A stretch of DNA of 64,000 nucleotides, from the NCBI RefSeq assembly GCF_016107625.1, contig NZ_JABASV010000009.1, positions 1-64,000 on the forward strand, read 5' to 3'. The stretch is from Vreelandella alkaliphila (GTDB taxonomy: Bacteria; Pseudomonadota; Gammaproteobacteria; Pseudomonadales; Halomonadaceae). The notes under the pieces are model-generated. The model was given only the letters and a program-made list of their open reading frames with translations. It did no database searches and was not told the DNA's origin. Below are positions 60,938 to 64,000 of the stretch, one piece after another. Within the stretch, counting starts at the first letter, position 1. The number at the start of each line of letters is the position of its first letter. A program made the translations under genes and the position numbers.

Positions 60938-60988
60938 CTGCACGCAAGGCACTGTTGGAACTGATTTAGCTGTGCCAATTGCGTGCAG
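60938..60988. other. hairpin between convergent lipB and lipA
   Basis: CTGCACGCAA (60938-60947) and TTGCGTGCAG (60979-60988) form a 10-bp stem. GGCAC (60948-60952) and GTGCC (60972-60976) add five more pairs with a two-base bulge. No T-run is present, but the symmetric position suits two-way transcription stopping. Confidence 0.6.
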
Positions 60989-61002
60989 CTAGCCTAGGCG
61001 AT

Positions 61003-62061
61003 TTATCCGACGTTAAACGCAGGAATGCGGTTAGCGTCAGGCTCATGACCAGGAACCGCAGCAGGCGACGCGAGACCAAGATTGTTTTTCTCAAAAACAC
61101 GGTCAGCGCGATAGCTAGAGCGAACCAGCGGCCCGGACGGCACTTCCATAAAGCCTTTTTCAAGACCAAGCACACGATAGCGATCAAACTCTTCTGGGGT
61201 GACCCAGCGCTCTACGGCTAGATGGTTTTTGGTTGGGCGCAAATATTGTCCAAGCGTCACGATATCAACGCCAATCTCTCTCAGGTCATCAAAGGTTTTA
61301 AGAATCTCTTCGTCTGTCTCACCTAATCCAAGCATCAAGCTTGTTTTGGTAATTATATCTGGCCGATACTGTTTGGCATGCGCTAAGACATTCAGCGTTT
61401 TGCGATAACCTGCACGTGGGTCGCGTACTTTGCTGGTTAGTCGCTCTACCGTCTCTACGTTCTGTGCCAACACTTCCAAGCCCGAATCGACTACCCGCTC
61501 AATGGCGGCTTTATCAGCGTCAAAGTCGGGTGTTAGGGCTTCTACAACTACTTCCGGCGTGCGGGATTTGATAGCCTTAATACAGTTGGCGTAGTGCGTA
61601 GCGCCGCCGTCGTCCAGGTCGTCTCGGTCAACGGAGGTCAATACGATGTAGCGCAGCCCCATCAACTCGACTGATTTTGCTGTGTTTTCCGGCTCATCTA
61701 GATCCAGCCAGCCTTTCGGATTGCCTGTATCCACTGCACAGAATCGGCAGGCGCGTGTGCATACAGACCCCATTAACATGATGGTGGCGGTGCCATTGCT
61801 CCAGCATTCGCCCATGTTAGGGCAGTGCGACTCTGCACAAACAGTGCTAAGACGGTGTGTAGAGACATTCTTTTTGACGGCTTCGAAGCGTTCGCCCCCA
61901 GGGATCTGTGCGCGCAACCATTTAGGTTTACGGTCAAGACTGGGAGACGCCTCATCTGACGACGTTTTACGCTGTTTCATGCCGTCTTTAATGACCGACA
62001 TGCCATGCTCATTGCGGAATTTTTCGCCGCTAGGGACGCGCGTTGTGGGGTTATTGCTCAT
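61003..62061 (-). CDS. lipA: lipoyl synthase (radical SAM)
   Basis: LipA inserts two sulfurs into protein-bound octanoate. The auxiliary cluster ligands are in [12 protein letters not shown], and the radical-SAM cluster is the C-x3-C-x2-C of [35 protein letters not shown] and [16 protein letters not shown] follow, and the C-terminal arginine-serine end SSYRADRVF is present. The ORF opens at 62100; the ATG at 62061 ([15 protein letters not shown]) with GAGAGG upstream is preferred. Next to lipB but in opposite direction, unlike E. coli and Pseudomonas. Confidence 0.96.
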   Translation of the reverse strand: MSNNPTTRVPSGEKFRNEHGMSVIKDGMKQRKTSSDEASPSLDRKPKWLRAQIPGGERFEAVKKNVSTHRLSTVCAESHCPNMGECWSNGTATIMLMGSVCTRACRFCAVDTGNPKGWLDLDEPENTAKSVELMGLRYIVLTSVDRDDLDDGGATHYANCIKAIKSRTPEVVVEALTPDFDADKAAIERVVDSGLEVLAQNVETVERLTSKVRDPRAGYRKTLNVLAHAKQYRPDIITKTSLMLGLGETDEEILKTFDDLREIGVDIVTLGQYLRPTKNHLAVERWVTPEEFDRYRVLGLEKGFMEVPSGPLVRSSYRADRVFEKNNLGLASPAAVPGHEPDANRIPAFNVG

Positions 62062-62309
62062 AGGAAAGAGCCTCTCTACTGTGCGGCAGGCAATGCCCAA
62101 ACGTCGTGGCGTCTAACCATATGCTGTGGCGATGGCGTTTAAATGCCATGGCGTTGACAGTTGGATCGCCTGCGCGAATACATGCCAAACCCTGAAGATT
62201 CTGAATGATACGTAGGTAGTAGGCTAATGTAACATATCTGTTGGTTAACAAGACACTAAGCCCTCTTCATCGAACCGCCAAACAGACAGTCCAGCCAATC
62301 GATAGCCCA

Positions 62310-63296
62310 CTATAGTGACAGTAAAGGTAGGCAGGAAACGCCGTGGCTAGGTAGTGGGCTAGATGGGGCTTGGAAATACCGACGAAAATCTGGCAGGTGT
62401 TCCCGTGTAAAGCGTAAAAAAAGATCAGCGACTGGTGTCGGAAAATGATCGCGACGATACACCGTGCACCACGAGCGCCGAATAGGGAAGTTAGGTAGCG
62501 GGAGCGCTGATAGCAGCCCTTGTTCTAGTTCAAGTTGAACCGCCAAGCGGGGCAAGACGGCAACGCCTAAGTGGGCCATAACGCCTTGTTTAATGGCTTC
62601 ATTAGTGCCTAATTCAATGCGGTGGGGAAGGCCGACTTCTTGGTCAACAGCCAGTTGCTCAAATGCGATACGCACCCCAGAACCTGGCTCACGCATCAAT
62701 ACATAATGGCGCGCAAAGTCGGCTAATGTTGGTGCTTCCATGTGAAGTAGTGGGTGGTCTGGCCATACGAGAGCGATGAGTTCATTTTCAAGAATGGGCA
62801 TGACTACCAGGTCGTCGTCTTCAGGCACCATGGCCATAATCACGACATCATCTTTTTGTTCTGCCAGTCTTTCCAGCGCTTGACTGCGGTTGCATACCTT
62901 TAGACGAATACGTACGTCGGGATAGCGTGCTCGAAACCGTGCTAGTAAATAAGGCACCACATACTGGGCTGAGGAGACTGCTGCGATGTTCAGCTCACCG
63001 CTAATGCTGCCATTAATCTCCGAGAGATTCATTTGCAGTCTAGAGAGCTGTCCGAAAATCTCGCGTGTGGAGAGCGCTAGGGTATCCGCGGCAGGTAGCA
63101 CGTGAAGGGTTTTACCGGCATATTTAAACAGCGGCTGACCAAGAGCGAGTTCTAACTGGCGAATTTGTGCGCTAACCGCAGGTTGTGTAAGCCCTAGCTG
63201 CTCGGCTGCGCGCGAGTAAGAGCGCTGGCGGTGAACTGCCTGAAATACCTGTAATTGTCGGAAGGTCAAACGGTTGAGTAGTGTAAGGGATGACAT
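62310..63296 (-). CDS. LysR-family regulator (CysB/CbbR-like build)
   Basis: A 328-residue LysR protein. The HTH is LTFRQLQVFQAVHRQRSYSRAAEQLGLTQPAVSAQIRQLELALGQPLFKY (about 9-60). The effector domain (about 95-300) includes GELNIAAVSSAQYVVPYLLARFRARYPDVRI, wording close to CbbR-type regulators. The ORF opens at 63341, but AGAGG five bases before the ATG at 63296 decides the start. It is divergent from the DUF3141 gene, a likely target. Confidence 0.88.
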   Translation of the reverse strand: MSSLTLLNRLTFRQLQVFQAVHRQRSYSRAAEQLGLTQPAVSAQIRQLELALGQPLFKYAGKTLHVLPAADTLALSTREIFGQLSRLQMNLSEINGSISGELNIAAVSSAQYVVPYLLARFRARYPDVRIRLKVCNRSQALERLAEQKDDVVIMAMVPEDDDLVVMPILENELIALVWPDHPLLHMEAPTLADFARHYVLMREPGSGVRIAFEQLAVDQEVGLPHRIELGTNEAIKQGVMAHLGVAVLPRLAVQLELEQGLLSALPLPNFPIRRSWCTVYRRDHFPTPVADLFLRFTREHLPDFRRYFQAPSSPLPSHGVSCLPLLSL

Positions 63297-63355
63297 AACA
63301 ACCTCTAGGTATACACCCTCCGAAGATAGAAAGTGCCACAAAACAAAAAAGTTTC

Positions 63356-63375
63356 AGCATTACGCTGGAAATGCT
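63356..63375. promoter_or_regulatory. dyad between divergent LysR and DUF3141 genes
   Basis: AGCATT-N8-AATGCT is a perfect 6-bp dyad, 60 bases from the LysR start and 150 bases from the DUF3141 start. It is a candidate operator by symmetry and place only. No other gene lies in 63297-63525. Confidence 0.4.
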
Positions 63376-63525
63376 ACCACCGATGATGTGCGGCGTCTTT
63401 ATGACAACAATGATGAATTTGCAAAGGTAGGCATCGACGTTATGCAGTGAGTGGCCTAAACTATATTGCATTGCAGCATCAACGCTTCGGGACAGATGCT
63501 TTGCATCAACCCAATGGGAGAATTT

Positions 63526-64000
63526 ATGAACTTTCTCGCTCATCCTTTGTTGCCTGGCAGCGCGCTGAAAAGCCTGTGGCCAGGAGCGTCTGATCAAATG
63601 GCTCCATTACCGGTCGGCGAGGCCTTTGCTAGCATGGTAGATCCGTTCGGATTCGGACGGGCTGCAGCGGGCTATTGGCGCGACAGTATTGAGCGTAGCG
63701 TCCTGTATTGGGATGTTATGCGCGAACGCGGAAATCAATATCTTGAGCATATGGAGCAAACCAAGCCGAACGTGCTTGGATTTGATACAGAGGTGCTCAT
63801 TGATGGACGTACGCTTCCCCATCCAACCAATTATGAGCTGCTGAGAGTTCTTCCCCCCAGCCATATTCAGATTGACCCTGAGAAACGACCGTTTGTTGTC
63901 GTGGATCCTAGGGCAGGTCATGGCCCTGGTATCGGCGGGTTCAAGCCTGATAGCGAGCTTGGGGTTGCTCTAAAGGCTGGTCACCCTTGCTATTTTATTG
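63526..64000 (+). CDS. DUF3141 protein (partial, runs off the window)
   Basis: The first 158 codons of a larger gene. The ATG at 63526 has GGGAG six bases upstream. The protein begins MNFLAHPLLPGSALKSLWPG, then FGFGRAAAGYWRDSIERSVLYWDVMRERGNQYLEHMEQTKPNVLGFDTEVLIDGR and RPFVVVDPRAGHGPGIGGFKPDSELGVALKAGHPCYFI. This is the start of a DUF3141 protein, an alpha/beta-hydrolase relative of poly(hydroxyalkanoate) synthases often found with phosphotransacetylase and acetate kinase genes. The reading frame is open to the window edge. Confidence 0.85.
   Translation, partial: MNFLAHPLLPGSALKSLWPGASDQMAPLPVGEAFASMVDPFGFGRAAAGYWRDSIERSVLYWDVMRERGNQYLEHMEQTKPNVLGFDTEVLIDGRTLPHPTNYELLRVLPPSHIQIDPEKRPFVVVDPRAGHGPGIGGFKPDSELGVALKAGHPCYFI

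Noticed and set aside
63172-63921. Minus-strand ORFs at the right edge
   Set aside because: They are shadows of the LysR gene start and of the partial DUF3141 gene, which has a good start and family wording.
1-64000. CRISPR arrays, tRNA/rRNA genes, prophage
   Set aside because: No regularly spaced repeats, no cloverleaf-like or rRNA stretches, and no phage structural or integrase genes were recognised by reading.

Overview
The window looks like chromosomal DNA of a halophilic gammaproteobacterium, most likely Halomonadaceae (Halomonas or a close relative). The main reason is the block proA-nadD-rsfS-rlmH-mrdA-rodA-mltB-rlpA-dacA-ybeD-lipB-lipA, whose order is typical of Pseudomonas and Halomonas relatives. 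A DUF3141 gene, an ectoine-era style accessory set and moderate GC agree with this. The taxonomic call is inferred from gene content, not from a marker search. No tRNA, rRNA, CRISPR array or prophage was seen.

Layout. Bases 1-7000 are accessory: a possible IS3-type end at the left edge, a DHCW-motif cupin, rlmF, soxR with a perfect SoxR box in front of a VOC-family gene, then a run of small same-strand genes (two GNAT acetyltransferases, a nucleotidyltransferase-like protein, a DJ-1/PfpI protein, an alpha/beta hydrolase, a RibD-C type reductase). Bases 7000-19000 hold several one-component regulators (three AraC types, one Lrp type, one GlxA type), two LysE-type exporters, an Ada-like repair protein, small enzymes and membrane proteins. 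Bases 19000-27300 hold glsB, an orphan cobQ, a RidA protein, a permease with an in-frame stop near its 5' end, a cytochrome b561 and a MoxR/vWA pair.

Bases 27300-33500 form one unit: an AcoR-like sigma-54 activator faces a flavin monooxygenase (with an NTF2-like N-terminus), a short-chain dehydrogenase and a 2,3-butanediol dehydrogenase. A near-consensus -24/-12 promoter lies directly before the monooxygenase. A second near-consensus -24/-12 element at 34304 is followed about 130 nt later by a strong intrinsic terminator with no ORF between them, which suggests a sigma-54-dependent small RNA upstream of an OmpW-type porin.

Bases 35342-43473 are a peptide-use cluster on the minus strand: substrate-binding protein, two permeases, two ATPases, a LysR regulator and the Xaa-Pro dipeptidase PepQ. 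A dyad with LysR-like geometry lies upstream of it.

Bases 44400-62100 are mainly housekeeping envelope and cofactor genes (mpl, ubiX, the proA-to-lipB block, lipA inverted). They are interrupted by a DedA-PAP2 fusion and a tandem pair of membrane proteins with degenerate GGDEF-like ends. The right edge has a LysR gene divergent from a DUF3141 gene that runs off the window.

The strongest leads for something undescribed are the sigma-54-dependent small RNA candidate (34304-34470), the sigma-54 regulated monooxygenase/dehydrogenase cluster, the in-frame TGA of the permease, and the paired degenerate GGDEF membrane proteins.
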